Part shown: positions 35,947 to 44,900 of the stretch, piece by piece
Layout: every line of letters starts with the position of its first letter
Position numbering within the stretch: position 1 is the stretch's first letter
Assembly (NCBI RefSeq): GCF_021654165.1
Contig: NZ_JAKFZN010000002.1
Location: 487,001 to 551,000, forward strand
DNA from: Nereida sp. MMG025
GTDB lineage: Bacteria > Pseudomonadota > Alphaproteobacteria > Rhodobacterales > Rhodobacteraceae
Direction of reading: 5' to 3'
Length of the DNA: 64,000 bases
Notes under the pieces: generated by a model
Database searches by the model: none
What the model was told of the DNA's origin: nothing
Seen by the model: the letters and a program-made list of their open reading frames with translations, nothing else
Made by a program: the position numbers and the translations under genes

Positions 35947-36510
35947 GTGCTGCATCATTCTCCTTCCAAAACCTTGGGCGCTGATCTTCGCGCCCTGCGC
36001 AAGGCACGGGGACTGACGCTGACAGATCTTGCCGAAACACTTGGCCGGTCTGTTGGTTGGCTTAGCCAGGTAGAGCGCGACAAGTCGGATCCTTCAATCA
36101 ATGATCTGCGCGAGATCGCAGCGGCCCTTGATGTGTCTGTCTCCAGCCTGTTTCGGGCGGATGCCGAAGCGTCCGAGGTGGGTTATGTGGTGCGTGCAGG
36201 CAATCGCCGGCCCATCGGATCGCGGGATGCCGGACTTGTCGAAGAACTGCTTTCCCCCGATCTGACTGACGATTTCGAGGTGGTCTATTCCTCGTTCAAA
36301 TCAGGCGCAAAGCTTGGCGCAGCGGTGTGCCGCCCCACCCAAGAGGTGGGGTACGTTATCAGCGGCTGCCTGGACCTCTCTATCGGGGAGCAGTCGTTCA
36401 AACTTGGTGCGGGTGACAGCTTTCGTATCAAGGGCGAGCCGTTTCTTTGGGCCAATCCTTATCCTGAAAAATGCGATGTCATCTGGGTCATCGCGCCCCC
36501 TGTTTACTGA
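35947..36510 (+). CDS. XRE-cupin transcriptional regulator
   Basis: The 187-residue protein has an N-terminal helix-turn-helix (about 10-62; LRALRKARGLTLTDLAETLG, VGWLSQVERDKSDPSINDLR) and a C-terminal single cupin (about 115-182), the layout of PuuR and related small-molecule sensors. GTG 35947 follows CGGGG; ATG 35923 is the alternative and adds 8 residues. The stop overlaps the LysE-type gene (TGATG), and the methylated-amine genes follow in the same direction. It is therefore the likely regulator of the whole cluster. Confidence 0.85.
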   Translation: MLHHSPSKTLGADLRALRKARGLTLTDLAETLGRSVGWLSQVERDKSDPSINDLREIAAALDVSVSSLFRADAEASEVGYVVRAGNRRPIGSRDAGLVEELLSPDLTDDFEVVYSSFKSGAKLGAAVCRPTQEVGYVISGCLDLSIGEQSFKLGAGDSFRIKGEPFLWANPYPEKCDVIWVIAPPVY

Positions 36511-37130
36511 TGTCGTTTCACGCGTGGATCATATTCGCTAGTTTTTGGGTCGTCTTTGTAACCACGCCTGGCCCGAATGCAGTGAATTGTATCCAGAACG
36601 GAATGACACTTGGATTTTTGCCGTCGCTTTGGGGCGTGCTTGCGATCCTCACACAAGCGACCGTGTTCATGCTTTTGTCAGCGGCAGGTGTGGCGGCCCT
36701 TCTTGTCAGCGCCCCCGAAGTCTTTGCCGCCGCGAAAGTTATTGGCGCGGCCTTCCTGATCTATTTAGGCCTGCGCGGGTGGCGCGCCTCGCGCAAACCG
36801 ATCCGCACGCCTGAGGGCCGCGGTGGGGTCTATCTTCAAGCGCTCGGGATCGCGACGATCAACGCGAAATCGGTGACGGGGTATCTGGCGGCATTCACGC
36901 AATTTGTGCAGCCGGATGTGCCGATCTGGTCGCAGATGGGTGTGATTATGCCCACGGCACTGACGATCACTGCACTGAGCTACACAAGCTATACCGCGGT
37001 TGGCGCAGGCCTTGGCAAGCTGGCTTTGGGCGCTGTCATGAACCTTTGGGTGCGGCGCGCTATGGCATTTTGCTTTATCATATACGGGGCTCTGCTTGGT
37101 GGCAGTGCATTCCAACCAAACAAAGCCTAA
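36510..37130 (+). CDS. LysE/RhtB-family exporter
   Basis: The 206-residue protein has six hydrophobic segments and the LysE signature FVTTPGPNAVNCIQNG near the N terminus. The start at 36510 overlaps the TGA of the regulator (TGATG). Family members export amino acids and analogues. In this operon it may relieve build-up of a methylated amino acid or of homocysteine/methionine. The DMGDH-like gene begins 25 bases on. Confidence 0.88.
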   Translation: MSFHAWIIFASFWVVFVTTPGPNAVNCIQNGMTLGFLPSLWGVLAILTQATVFMLLSAAGVAALLVSAPEVFAAAKVIGAAFLIYLGLRGWRASRKPIRTPEGRGGVYLQALGIATINAKSVTGYLAAFTQFVQPDVPIWSQMGVIMPTALTITALSYTSYTAVGAGLGKLALGAVMNLWVRRAMAFCFIIYGALLGGSAFQPNKA

Positions 37131-37155
37131 CGGCTACAAAAGGGGAGAGAACGAC

Positions 37156-39603
37156 ATGGCTGATTTTCCAACACAAGCCCGCGTGGTGATCATTGGGGGC
37201 GGGGTCGTGGGGGTCTCGACGCTCTATCACTTGGCCAAGGAAGGCTGGACCGATTGTGTGCTGCTGGAAAAGAACGAGCTGACGGCAGGATCGACATGGC
37301 ACGCGGCAGGCAACTGCCCGAACTTTGCGCCCAACTGGGCCGTGATGAACATGCAGCGCTACTCTCTGGAGATGTATCGCGGTTTGGCTGACGCGGTGGA
37401 CTATCCGATGAACTATCACGTGACGGGGGCGCTTCGGCTTGGTCACACCAAAGAGCGGGCGTTGGAGTTTGAAAAGGTCTCGGGCCTCGCGGCATCTATG
37501 GGGCTTGAGATGCCGATGATCACCGCCGCCGAAATGAAGGACTATAACCCCTTTGTCGAAAGCCACGATCTGGAAGGTATCCTGTGGGACCCGCTGGATG
37601 GCGACATTGATCCCGCACAACTGACCCAAGCTCTGGCCAAAGGCGCACGCGACTTGGGCGCGCGCATCGAGCGGTTCTGCCCTGCGACGGGTGTCAGCCG
37701 TGAGGGGGATGATTGGGTCGTCCATACCGAAAAAGGTGACATTCGCTGCGAGAAGGTTGTGAACGCCGCTGGATATTACGCGGCCCGTGTCGGTGAATGG
37801 TTCAAGCCCTACGGCGGACGCGATGTGCCCTTGGTGGTCATGTCGCACCAGTATTTCCTGACTGAAGAGATTGACGAGATCAAAGCGTGGACCAAGGAAA
37901 ACGGCCGTAAGACCCCCATGATCCGTGATGTGGACAGCAGCTACTACCTGCGCCAAGACAAAAACGGCCTGAACCTTGGGCCGTATGAGCGCAATTGTAA
38001 GGCGCATTGGATCAGCAAAGACGATCCAATGCCCCATGACTTCAGCTTCCAGCTTTATCCCGACGATCTGGACCGTCTTGAGTGGTATATCGAGGATGCG
38101 ATGGAACGCGTCCCTGTTCTTGGCACAGGTGGCGTGGGCCGCAACATCAACGGCCCGATCCCCTATGCCCCTGATGGCTTGCCGATGATTGGCCCGATGC
38201 CGGGTGTGCGCAACGCTTATGAGGCCCACAGCTTTACCTTTGGCATTGTGCAGGGCGGCGGGGCTGGCAAGGTCATGGCTGAATGGTTGATCCACGGCGA
38301 GACCGAACAGGACATGTGGTCGGTCGATCCGCGCCGCTATACCGATTACGCCGACCACGACTATTGCCTTCAAAAGGCACTCGAAACCTATGGCCACGAA
38401 TACGCCATGCATTTCCCGCACCACGAATGGCCCGCGGGCCGCAACAAGAAGCTGTCGCCAGTGGATGCCAAAATCCGTGAAATGGGTGGCGTGATGGGCG
38501 TCTACAATGGTTGGGAGCGGGCCAACTGGTTTGCTAAAGACGGTGATGACACGTCGTCGGACAGCTCGGAAACATGGTCGCGTGTCGGCCCGTGGGAACA
38601 GCGCATCCGCGAAGAAGTGGAAGCGGTGCGCGACGGCGTCGGTGTTCTGGACCTGCCCGGCTTTTCACGGTTCCATCTGTCGGGCGCAGGCGCTGCGGAA
38701 TACCTGCGCGGCCTGATCGCTGGCGCCCTGCCCAAAGTGGGCCGCATGAACCTTGGATATTTCCCCGACAGCAAGGGGCGCATCCTGACCGAAATGTCTC
38801 TGATCCGCCACGCTGAGGACGATTTCACCCTGATTACCGCCGCATCGGCGCAATGGCACGACTATGATATTCTGGCCAAAGCCTTACCTGCTGCGCTGAC
38901 GCTCAAGGATTTGACCACCGCGATGTCGACCCTGATTGTCACGGGGCCCAAAGCGCGTGAAGTGTTCGAGACAATGGGCACAGACGCAGACCTGTCGCTT
39001 GGCTGGCTAACCCACCAAGAGGCAAGGGTGGCTGGCACGCCATGCAAGCTGGCGCGGGTCTCATTTGCGGGCGAACTTGGGTGGGAAATCCATGCGAAAA
39101 TGGAAAACATCCCCGCGCTGTATGACGCCGTTCTTGCAGCGGGGGCCACGCCCTTCGGGATGTATGCGCTCAATTCGATGCGGATCGAAAAAGGGTATCG
39201 CGCTTGGAAGGGGGATCTGTCGACCGACTATACACTTCTCGAAGGTGGGTTGGAGCGGTTCATCAAATTGGACAAACCGCAGGATTTCCCTGGCAAAACC
39301 GCCATTCAGATCGAAAAGCAACAGGGCCGCAAAAAAGCGTTCACCATGCTGACGGTCGCCGAATGTGAACACGATGCCCCCTATATGGCGCCGGTGTTTG
39401 TAAAGGGCGAACGGGTGGGCGAAATCACATCGGCGGCGATGGGGTATCGCACGGGCCAATCAGTGGCTTTGGGCATGCTTCGCCCTGACATCGCTGTGGC
39501 TGGTACACCTGTGGAAATTGAGGTTTATGGCAAACGTATCGCGGCGACGGTCCAAGGGGATACGCCGCTATGGGATCCCGCGAACGAAAGGATACGCGCA
39601 TGA
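37156..39603 (+). CDS. Dimethylglycine/sarcosine dehydrogenase-like flavoprotein 1
   Basis: The 815-residue two-part enzyme has an N-terminal DAO-type FAD domain (VVIIGGGVVGVSTLYHLAKEG) with a His49 in STWHAAG, placed like the covalent-FAD His of dimethylglycine dehydrogenase. A C-terminal GcvT-like folate domain (from about 430, with LIVTGPKAREVFETM and GELGWEIHAKMENIP) follows. It should oxidatively demethylate an N-methyl amine and pass the methyl to tetrahydrofolate. The start at 37156 (MADFPTQAR) follows GGGGAGAG. It overlaps the homocysteine methyltransferase gene by ATGA. Confidence 0.87.
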   Translation: MADFPTQARVVIIGGGVVGVSTLYHLAKEGWTDCVLLEKNELTAGSTWHAAGNCPNFAPNWAVMNMQRYSLEMYRGLADAVDYPMNYHVTGALRLGHTKERALEFEKVSGLAASMGLEMPMITAAEMKDYNPFVESHDLEGILWDPLDGDIDPAQLTQALAKGARDLGARIERFCPATGVSREGDDWVVHTEKGDIRCEKVVNAAGYYAARVGEWFKPYGGRDVPLVVMSHQYFLTEEIDEIKAWTKENGRKTPMIRDVDSSYYLRQDKNGLNLGPYERNCKAHWISKDDPMPHDFSFQLYPDDLDRLEWYIEDAMERVPVLGTGGVGRNINGPIPYAPDGLPMIGPMPGVRNAYEAHSFTFGIVQGGGAGKVMAEWLIHGETEQDMWSVDPRRYTDYADHDYCLQKALETYGHEYAMHFPHHEWPAGRNKKLSPVDAKIREMGGVMGVYNGWERANWFAKDGDDTSSDSSETWSRVGPWEQRIREEVEAVRDGVGVLDLPGFSRFHLSGAGAAEYLRGLIAGALPKVGRMNLGYFPDSKGRILTEMSLIRHAEDDFTLITAASAQWHDYDILAKALPAALTLKDLTTAMSTLIVTGPKAREVFETMGTDADLSLGWLTHQEARVAGTPCKLARVSFAGELGWEIHAKMENIPALYDAVLAAGATPFGMYALNSMRIEKGYRAWKGDLSTDYTLLEGGLERFIKLDKPQDFPGKTAIQIEKQQGRKKAFTMLTVAECEHDAPYMAPVFVKGERVGEITSAAMGYRTGQSVALGMLRPDIAVAGTPVEIEVYGKRIAATVQGDTPLWDPANERIRA

Positions 39604-40481
39604 GCCAGATTACCCTTTTGGACGGCGGCATGGGCCAAGAGCTGATCCACCGCGCAGGCGACCGCCCCACGCCGCTTTGGTCGACGCAGGTGATGATCGA
39701 CAGACCCGGCCTTGTGGGGCAGGTGCATGCCGATTTCACAGCTGCCGGCGCCACGGTTGCGACCTTGAACACTTATGCCAGCCACGTGGATCGATTGGCC
39801 GATACGGAGATGGCAGGTCAGCAGATGCAACTGCTGAAAACCGCTGTGGCAGAAGCCGAAGGCGTGCGCGGCAAAGCGCGGATTGCAGGCAGCATCGGGC
39901 CGCTGATTGCCTCGTATCGCCCTGATATTCACCCCGCGGGTGACGTGGCCATTCCGCTTTATCGCGATGTGGCTCAGGCGCTTGCGCCGCATGTGGATTT
40001 GATCATTTGCGAAACGGTCGCCTCTGTAGATCATGCGCGCAGTGTTTTGACCGCCGCAAAAGAAACGGGCCTTCCCGTGTGGTTGGCCGTGACCGTGCAA
40101 GATGATGACGGGATCAAGCTGCGCTCGGGCGAGCCTGTCGCCGATGTGCTGCCTGTTCTGGATGGCGCTGCCGCTGTTCTGGTCAACTGTTCTGTCCCCG
40201 AGGCGATAGCGCCCGCTTTGGCCGTTCTGGCCCAAGCGGGTCTGCCATTCGGGGCCTACGCCAACGCGTTTACCAAGATCAGCGATGGGTTCCTGAAAAC
40301 CAAACCTACGGTCGATGCGCTGAGTGTGCGCCACGACATCACCCCTGCTGTCTATGCCGATCATGCGATGGCCTGGGTGGATCAAGGGGCCACCATTGTT
40401 GGCGGCTGTTGCGAGGTCAGCCCTGCCCATATCTCTGCCATTGCGGAGCGTTTGCGCGCCGCCGGTCACACCATAGTCTAG
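39600..40481 (+). CDS. Homocysteine S-methyltransferase family protein (BHMT-like)
   Basis: The 293-residue TIM-barrel methyltransferase has the three zinc cysteines of the family: Cys197 (VNCSVPE) and Cys270-Cys271 (VGGCCEVSP), plus LLDGGMGQEL at the N terminus. It would move a methyl from a donor (betaine, DMSP, S-methylmethionine or similar) to homocysteine, making methionine. It sits between two DMGDH-like genes with ATGA coupling to the first. Glycine betaine as donor, giving dimethylglycine for those enzymes, is the simplest reading, but the donor is inferred. Confidence 0.85.
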   Translation: MSQITLLDGGMGQELIHRAGDRPTPLWSTQVMIDRPGLVGQVHADFTAAGATVATLNTYASHVDRLADTEMAGQQMQLLKTAVAEAEGVRGKARIAGSIGPLIASYRPDIHPAGDVAIPLYRDVAQALAPHVDLIICETVASVDHARSVLTAAKETGLPVWLAVTVQDDDGIKLRSGEPVADVLPVLDGAAAVLVNCSVPEAIAPALAVLAQAGLPFGAYANAFTKISDGFLKTKPTVDALSVRHDITPAVYADHAMAWVDQGATIVGGCCEVSPAHISAIAERLRAAGHTIV

Positions 40482-40491
40482 AGGGATCATA

Positions 40492-42936
40492 ATGAGCGTT
40501 CCATCATCAGCGCGTGTTGTCATTATCGGGGGCGGCGTGATTGGCTGCTCGGTCGCGTATCACCTAGCAAAACAAGGCTGGAAAGACACCGTTCTTCTAG
40601 AGCGCAAACAGCTGACCAGTGGCACCACATGGCATGCCGCCGGCCTGATTGCGCAGCTGCGTGCCTCGGCCAATATGACGAAACTGGCCAAGTATTCCCA
40701 AGAATTATACGGCAACCTGGAGGCCGAAACGGGTGTCGCCACTGGCTTCAAACGTTGTGGATCCATCACAGTGGCATTGACCGATGAGCGCCGCGACGAG
40801 ATCTTTCGCCAAGCGGCCATGGCGCGCGCCTTTGGCGTCGAGGTGGAAGAAATCACGCCTGACGAGGTGAAGGCGAAATATGAGCATCTGAACATTGATG
40901 GCGTCAAAGCGGGGGTCTGGCTTCCGCTGGATGGGCAGGGCGATCCGGCCAATATCGCATTGGCGCTGGCAAAGGGCGCGCGTCAGAACGGGGCGAAGGT
41001 GATTGAACGGACCAAGGCCACGGGTGTTGTGCGCGATGGGCGGCGGATCACTGGCATCCACTGGGAAAGCGAAAGCGGCGAAAGCGGGCAGATTGCGTGT
41101 GAACATGTGGTCAACTGCGGCGGCATGTGGGGCCGCGAGGTTGGTAAAATGCTGAACACCAATGTGCCGCTGCATGCCTGCGAGCATTTTTATATTGTGA
41201 CCGAAGCCATTGAAAACCTGAAGCAAATGCCTGTTTTACGGGTGCCCGACGAATGTGCCTATTACAAGGAAGACGCGGGCAAGATGCTGCTTGGCGCGTT
41301 TGAGCCAAACGCAAAACCCTGGGCAATGGATGGTATTCCGAAGGACTTTGAATTCGACCAACTGCCCGAGGATTTCGACCACTTTGAGCCAATCCTTGAG
41401 AACGCTGTGGATCGGATGCCCATGCTGGCCGAGGCGGGGATTCACACGTTTTTCAATGGTCCCGAAGGTTTCACACCTGACGATGCCTACCACCTTGGGC
41501 TGTGTCCCGAGATGGACAACGTCTGGGTGGCGGCGGGCTTCAATTCCATCGGGATTCAATCGGCGGGCGGCGCGGGTCAGGCGCTGGCGGCATGGATGGA
41601 CGCGGGCGAAAAACCGTTCGATCTGGGCGATGTTGATATCAGTCGGATGCAACCGTTTCAGAGCAATAAAACCTATTTGTTTGAACGCTCTAAGGAAACT
41701 CTGGGTCTGCTTTATGCGGATCACTTCCCCTATTTGCAAAAGGCGACGGCCCGCGGTGTGCGGCGCACGCCGTTCCATCAGCACTTGTTAAACGAAGGCG
41801 CTGTGATGGGCGAATTGGCGGGGTGGGAGCGCGCCAACTGGTTCGCGCGCGGCAGTCAGGAACGCGAATATCGCTATAGCTGGAAACGTCAGAATTTCTT
41901 TGAAAACGTGGCCGAAGAACACCGCGCGGTGCGCAGCAATGTTGGCATGTATGATATGTCGTCCTTCGGTAAGATTAGGGTCGAAGGCCGCGACGCCGAA
42001 GCCTTTTTGAATTACGTTGCAGGTGGCAACTATTCGGTGCCTGTGGGCAAGATCGTATATTCGCAGTTCCTTAATAAAAACGGGGGTATCGAGGCAGATG
42101 TGACGATCACGCGGCTGTCGGAAACGGCCTATCTGGTTGTGACCCCTGCGGCGACGCGGTTGGCCGACCAAACGTGGTTGATGCGCCATGTGGGTGACTT
42201 CAATGTGGTGATCACCGATGTCACGGCCGGTGAGGGCGTTTTGGCGGTGATGGGGCCGCGGTCACGTGAGCTGTTGCAAGCAGTCTCGCCCAATGATTTT
42301 TCCAACGAAACCAACCCCTTCGGCACGGCCCAAGAGATCGAGATTGGCATGGGTTTGGCGCGGGTGCATCGCGTGACTTATGTGGGGGAGCTTGGGTGGG
42401 AGGTCTATGTTAGTGCCGACCAAGCGGCGCATGTGTTTGAGACTTTACACGAGGCGGGGCAGGACTTTGGGTTAACCCTGTGCGGCATGCATATGATGGA
42501 CACCTGCCGCATCGAAAAGGGTTTCCGACACTTCGGTCATGACATCACCGCCGAAGATCATGTGATGGAAGCGGGGCTTGGCTTTGCGGTAAAGAAAGAC
42601 AAGGCCGACTATATTGGCCGCGATGCAATTTTAGCCAAGCAAGACAGTGGGTTAGCTACCCGTTTGGTGCAATTCAAGCTGAGCGATCCCGAGCCGCTGC
42701 TGTATCACAATGAAACGATTTTGCGCGATGGCGAGGTGGTTGGATACCTGTCGTCGGGGACGTACGGGCACCATTTGGGGGCGGCGATGGGCATGGGATA
42801 TGTGCCGTGCAAAGGCGAAAGCGTTAACGATCTGTTAAGCTCCGCCTATGAAATTGATGTGGCGGGGGTTCGGGTGAAAGCGGAGGCCAGTTTGAAACCG
42901 TTTTATGATCCTACATCACAAAGGGTTAAGGTTTAG
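40492..42936 (+). CDS. Dimethylglycine/sarcosine dehydrogenase-like flavoprotein 2
   Basis: The 814-residue paralogue of the 37156 gene has the same layout: FAD fold (VVIIGGGVIGCSVAYHLAKQG), His48 in TTWHAAG and a C-terminal GcvT folate domain (LAVMGPRSRELL, GELGWEVYVSADQA). It differs around the putative substrate region (AGLIAQLRAS here, AGNCPNFAPN in copy 1), so the pair probably act on different N-methyl substrates, for instance dimethylglycine and sarcosine. 10 bases separate it from the homocysteine methyltransferase gene. Confidence 0.87.
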   Translation: MSVPSSARVVIIGGGVIGCSVAYHLAKQGWKDTVLLERKQLTSGTTWHAAGLIAQLRASANMTKLAKYSQELYGNLEAETGVATGFKRCGSITVALTDERRDEIFRQAAMARAFGVEVEEITPDEVKAKYEHLNIDGVKAGVWLPLDGQGDPANIALALAKGARQNGAKVIERTKATGVVRDGRRITGIHWESESGESGQIACEHVVNCGGMWGREVGKMLNTNVPLHACEHFYIVTEAIENLKQMPVLRVPDECAYYKEDAGKMLLGAFEPNAKPWAMDGIPKDFEFDQLPEDFDHFEPILENAVDRMPMLAEAGIHTFFNGPEGFTPDDAYHLGLCPEMDNVWVAAGFNSIGIQSAGGAGQALAAWMDAGEKPFDLGDVDISRMQPFQSNKTYLFERSKETLGLLYADHFPYLQKATARGVRRTPFHQHLLNEGAVMGELAGWERANWFARGSQEREYRYSWKRQNFFENVAEEHRAVRSNVGMYDMSSFGKIRVEGRDAEAFLNYVAGGNYSVPVGKIVYSQFLNKNGGIEADVTITRLSETAYLVVTPAATRLADQTWLMRHVGDFNVVITDVTAGEGVLAVMGPRSRELLQAVSPNDFSNETNPFGTAQEIEIGMGLARVHRVTYVGELGWEVYVSADQAAHVFETLHEAGQDFGLTLCGMHMMDTCRIEKGFRHFGHDITAEDHVMEAGLGFAVKKDKADYIGRDAILAKQDSGLATRLVQFKLSDPEPLLYHNETILRDGEVVGYLSSGTYGHHLGAAMGMGYVPCKGESVNDLLSSAYEIDVAGVRVKAEASLKPFYDPTSQRVKV

Positions 42937-42960
42937 CAAATCATGCGTTAGACGAGCGGG

Positions 42961-43608
42961 ATGAGTAGTGACTACAACCCGCCCGATACGCCGCTTGAGG
43001 TGATCCATGACGACCATGAAATCGTCGTCGTGAACAAGCCGCATGGCCTGTTGAGCGTGCCTGGCAAGGGCCCGCATCTGGCAGATTGTCTGGAGGCGCG
43101 GGTGCGCGCTGCCTTTCCAACGGCGCTGACGGTGCACCGTCTGGACCGCGACACCAGCGGCGTGATGGTCTGGGCGCTGACGCCCCATGCGCAACGCCAC
43201 ATCGGGTTGCAGTTCGAAAAGCGACGCCCGAAAAAGACATATATTGCAAGGGTTTGGGGGGAAATCTCTGACGATGAAGGCACTGTTGATCAGCCATTGA
43301 TCGTGGATTGGCCGAACCGCCCGTTGCAAAAAATTTGCTACGAAACCGGCAAGCCTGCTGTCACGGACTGGAAGGTTCTCAAGCGCGGCAACGGCGAAAC
43401 GCGCCTGCGTCTGAACCCGCAAACGGGGCGGTCACATCAGCTGCGTGTGCATTGCCTGCATCTGGGGCATCCCATCCTTGGAGACCCGTTTTATGCCAGC
43501 GGTGAGGCGCTGAATTACGAGCGCATGATGCTGCATTCGGAGGTGCTCAAATTGCATCATCCTGATGGCGGACGGATGTTAACCTTTAAAGCGAAGGCGC
43601 CGTTTTGA
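42961..43608 (+). CDS. rluA: RluA-family pseudouridine synthase
   Basis: The 215-residue RNA-modifying enzyme has the catalytic Asp62 in HRLDRDTSG and the RluA elements VNKPHGLLSVPG and PQTGRSHQLRVH, ending with the LHPD-like HHPDGG segment. It has no S4 domain, as in RluA itself, which modifies 23S rRNA U746 and tRNA U32. The gene lies 24 bases after the flavoprotein stop but is unrelated to that pathway. Confidence 0.9.
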   Translation: MSSDYNPPDTPLEVIHDDHEIVVVNKPHGLLSVPGKGPHLADCLEARVRAAFPTALTVHRLDRDTSGVMVWALTPHAQRHIGLQFEKRRPKKTYIARVWGEISDDEGTVDQPLIVDWPNRPLQKICYETGKPAVTDWKVLKRGNGETRLRLNPQTGRSHQLRVHCLHLGHPILGDPFYASGEALNYERMMLHSEVLKLHHPDGGRMLTFKAKAPF

Positions 43609-43617
43609 GGGGCTGGC

Positions 43618-43668
43618 AGAGGGTATGGCAGAGCGTATGCGCAGCGTCTGCTCCGCGTCTGACGCGAT
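43618..43668. repeat. Short intergenic repeat, copy 2
   Basis: Shares GTATGGCAGAGCGT (43623-43636), AGCGTCTGCT (43643-43652) and GCGTCTGACG with the element at 4121-4166. It sits upstream of the MFS gene and would be read as protein only if the ATG at 43625 were used. Confidence 0.35.
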
Positions 43669-43702
43669 TTTCGCACATGAAAGGTTAATTGAGGTGGTTA
43701 AC

Positions 43703-44881
43703 GTGCATGAGCGCGGATTAGGCCTGAAGCTGACACTGATGATCGCGGGGTCGCTGACGATTATGGCGGGGGCCACGATCTCGACCTCTTTGCCCGCCTT
43801 GCGCGATCATTTCATTGATACGCCAAATGTGGAGGTGCTGGCGCGGCTGGCGCTGACGCTGCCTGCCATCGTGATTGCGATGGTGGCCCCATTTGGCGGA
43901 TGGATCGTTGATCGCTTTGGCCGCCGCGGCGTGCTGATTGGCGCGTGCCTGCTGTATGCGGTGGCCGGCGGCAGCGGGCTGTGGGTGGACAGCCTGAATG
44001 CCCTGTTGGTGGGCCGCGCGTTTCTGGGGCTGGCGGTTGCGCTGGTGATGACCTCGGCCACAGCACTTGTGGGTGATTATTTTGAGGGGTCAGAGCGTGC
44101 CAAGTTCATGGGGCTGCAAACCGCGGCGGCCTCTTTCGGGGGGCTGATCTGGGTGACGGGCGGTGGCTTTCTGGCCGAGATCGATTGGCGCGCGCCTTAC
44201 TGGATTTATGTGAGCACTATGGGCGTGGCGCTGTTGGCCGCCGCTTATATCTGGGAGCCTGATCGAAGTGCCACGCCCAAGCAGGGCGGTGGCGATGGCA
44301 ACCTGTGGCTGGCGGCGGGGTTTTGTCTGCTGGCCCTGATCAACATGGCGACGTTTTACACGGTGCCCACACAGCTGCCGTTTTTCATGATCGAAGAATT
44401 GGGATTGGACCGCCCGAGCCTGACGGGGATTGCGATTGGGGTCGGCACATTGGTCACTGCCTGTATCGCGCCATTTTACGGGCGGGTCGCATCGCGGTTG
44501 CAGCTTGGGATGATCCTTGCGGTGGGCTTTGGTGGCTTAGGGATGAGTTATGGTCTGATTGGTCTGGCCCCGTCGTATGGGATTGTCGTTTTGTCCAATG
44601 TCGGGCTTGGCCTGTTCGGCGCGTTGATCTGGCCCGCACTGTCACTGGGCATGGTGGCCGCCGCGCCTGCGCATTTGCGCGGACGGGTGTCGGGGGCGTT
44701 TACGGCTTGCGTGTTCGGGGGGCAGTTCATATCGCCTTTGATGTCACAACCTTTGGTGCCTTTGGTGGGGCTGCGGGGCGTATATTTGGTGACTGGATTG
44801 GCGTTGGGGTGTCTGGCGTTCGGGTTGATCGCCGGCACGTATTTTCGCAACAAAAAAGCCCTGCGCGGTGGCAGGGCTTGA
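43703..44881 (+). CDS. Major facilitator superfamily transporter
   Basis: The 392-residue membrane protein has 12 predicted segments and the MFS loop 2-3 motif GGWIVDRFGRRGVLIG. The GTG at 43703 is chosen because GAGGTGG lies 8 bases upstream. The longer reading from ATG 43625 would translate a short repeat element and has no ribosome site. The substrate is unknown; the DHA1/drug-efflux type is the nearest fit. Its last codons lie inside the terminator of the convergent aldehyde dehydrogenase. Confidence 0.85.
   Translation: MHERGLGLKLTLMIAGSLTIMAGATISTSLPALRDHFIDTPNVEVLARLALTLPAIVIAMVAPFGGWIVDRFGRRGVLIGACLLYAVAGGSGLWVDSLNALLVGRAFLGLAVALVMTSATALVGDYFEGSERAKFMGLQTAAASFGGLIWVTGGGFLAEIDWRAPYWIYVSTMGVALLAAAYIWEPDRSATPKQGGGDGNLWLAAGFCLLALINMATFYTVPTQLPFFMIEELGLDRPSLTGIAIGVGTLVTACIAPFYGRVASRLQLGMILAVGFGGLGMSYGLIGLAPSYGIVVLSNVGLGLFGALIWPALSLGMVAAAPAHLRGRVSGAFTACVFGGQFISPLMSQPLVPLVGLRGVYLVTGLALGCLAFGLIAGTYFRNKKALRGGRA
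44852..44879 (-). terminator. Terminator of the aldehyde dehydrogenase gene
   Basis: Perfect 9-bp stem AAGCCCTGC/GCAGGGCTT, loop GCGGTG; read on the minus strand it continues TTTTTTGTTG. It lies inside the 3' end of the convergent MFS gene. Confidence 0.85.
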
Positions 44882-44900
44882 TTGCGTTTGGGTAGGGCGA

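Noticed and set aside
37078-38424. 448-codon open frame on the minus strand opposite the first DMGDH-like gene
   Set aside because: The plus strand carries a clear FAD enzyme with motifs; the reverse frame has none. It is a codon-bias shadow.
43625-43702. N-terminal extension of the MFS gene from ATG 43625
   Set aside because: It would translate the short repeat, lacks a ribosome site, and the GTG at 43703 has GAGGTGG at good spacing.
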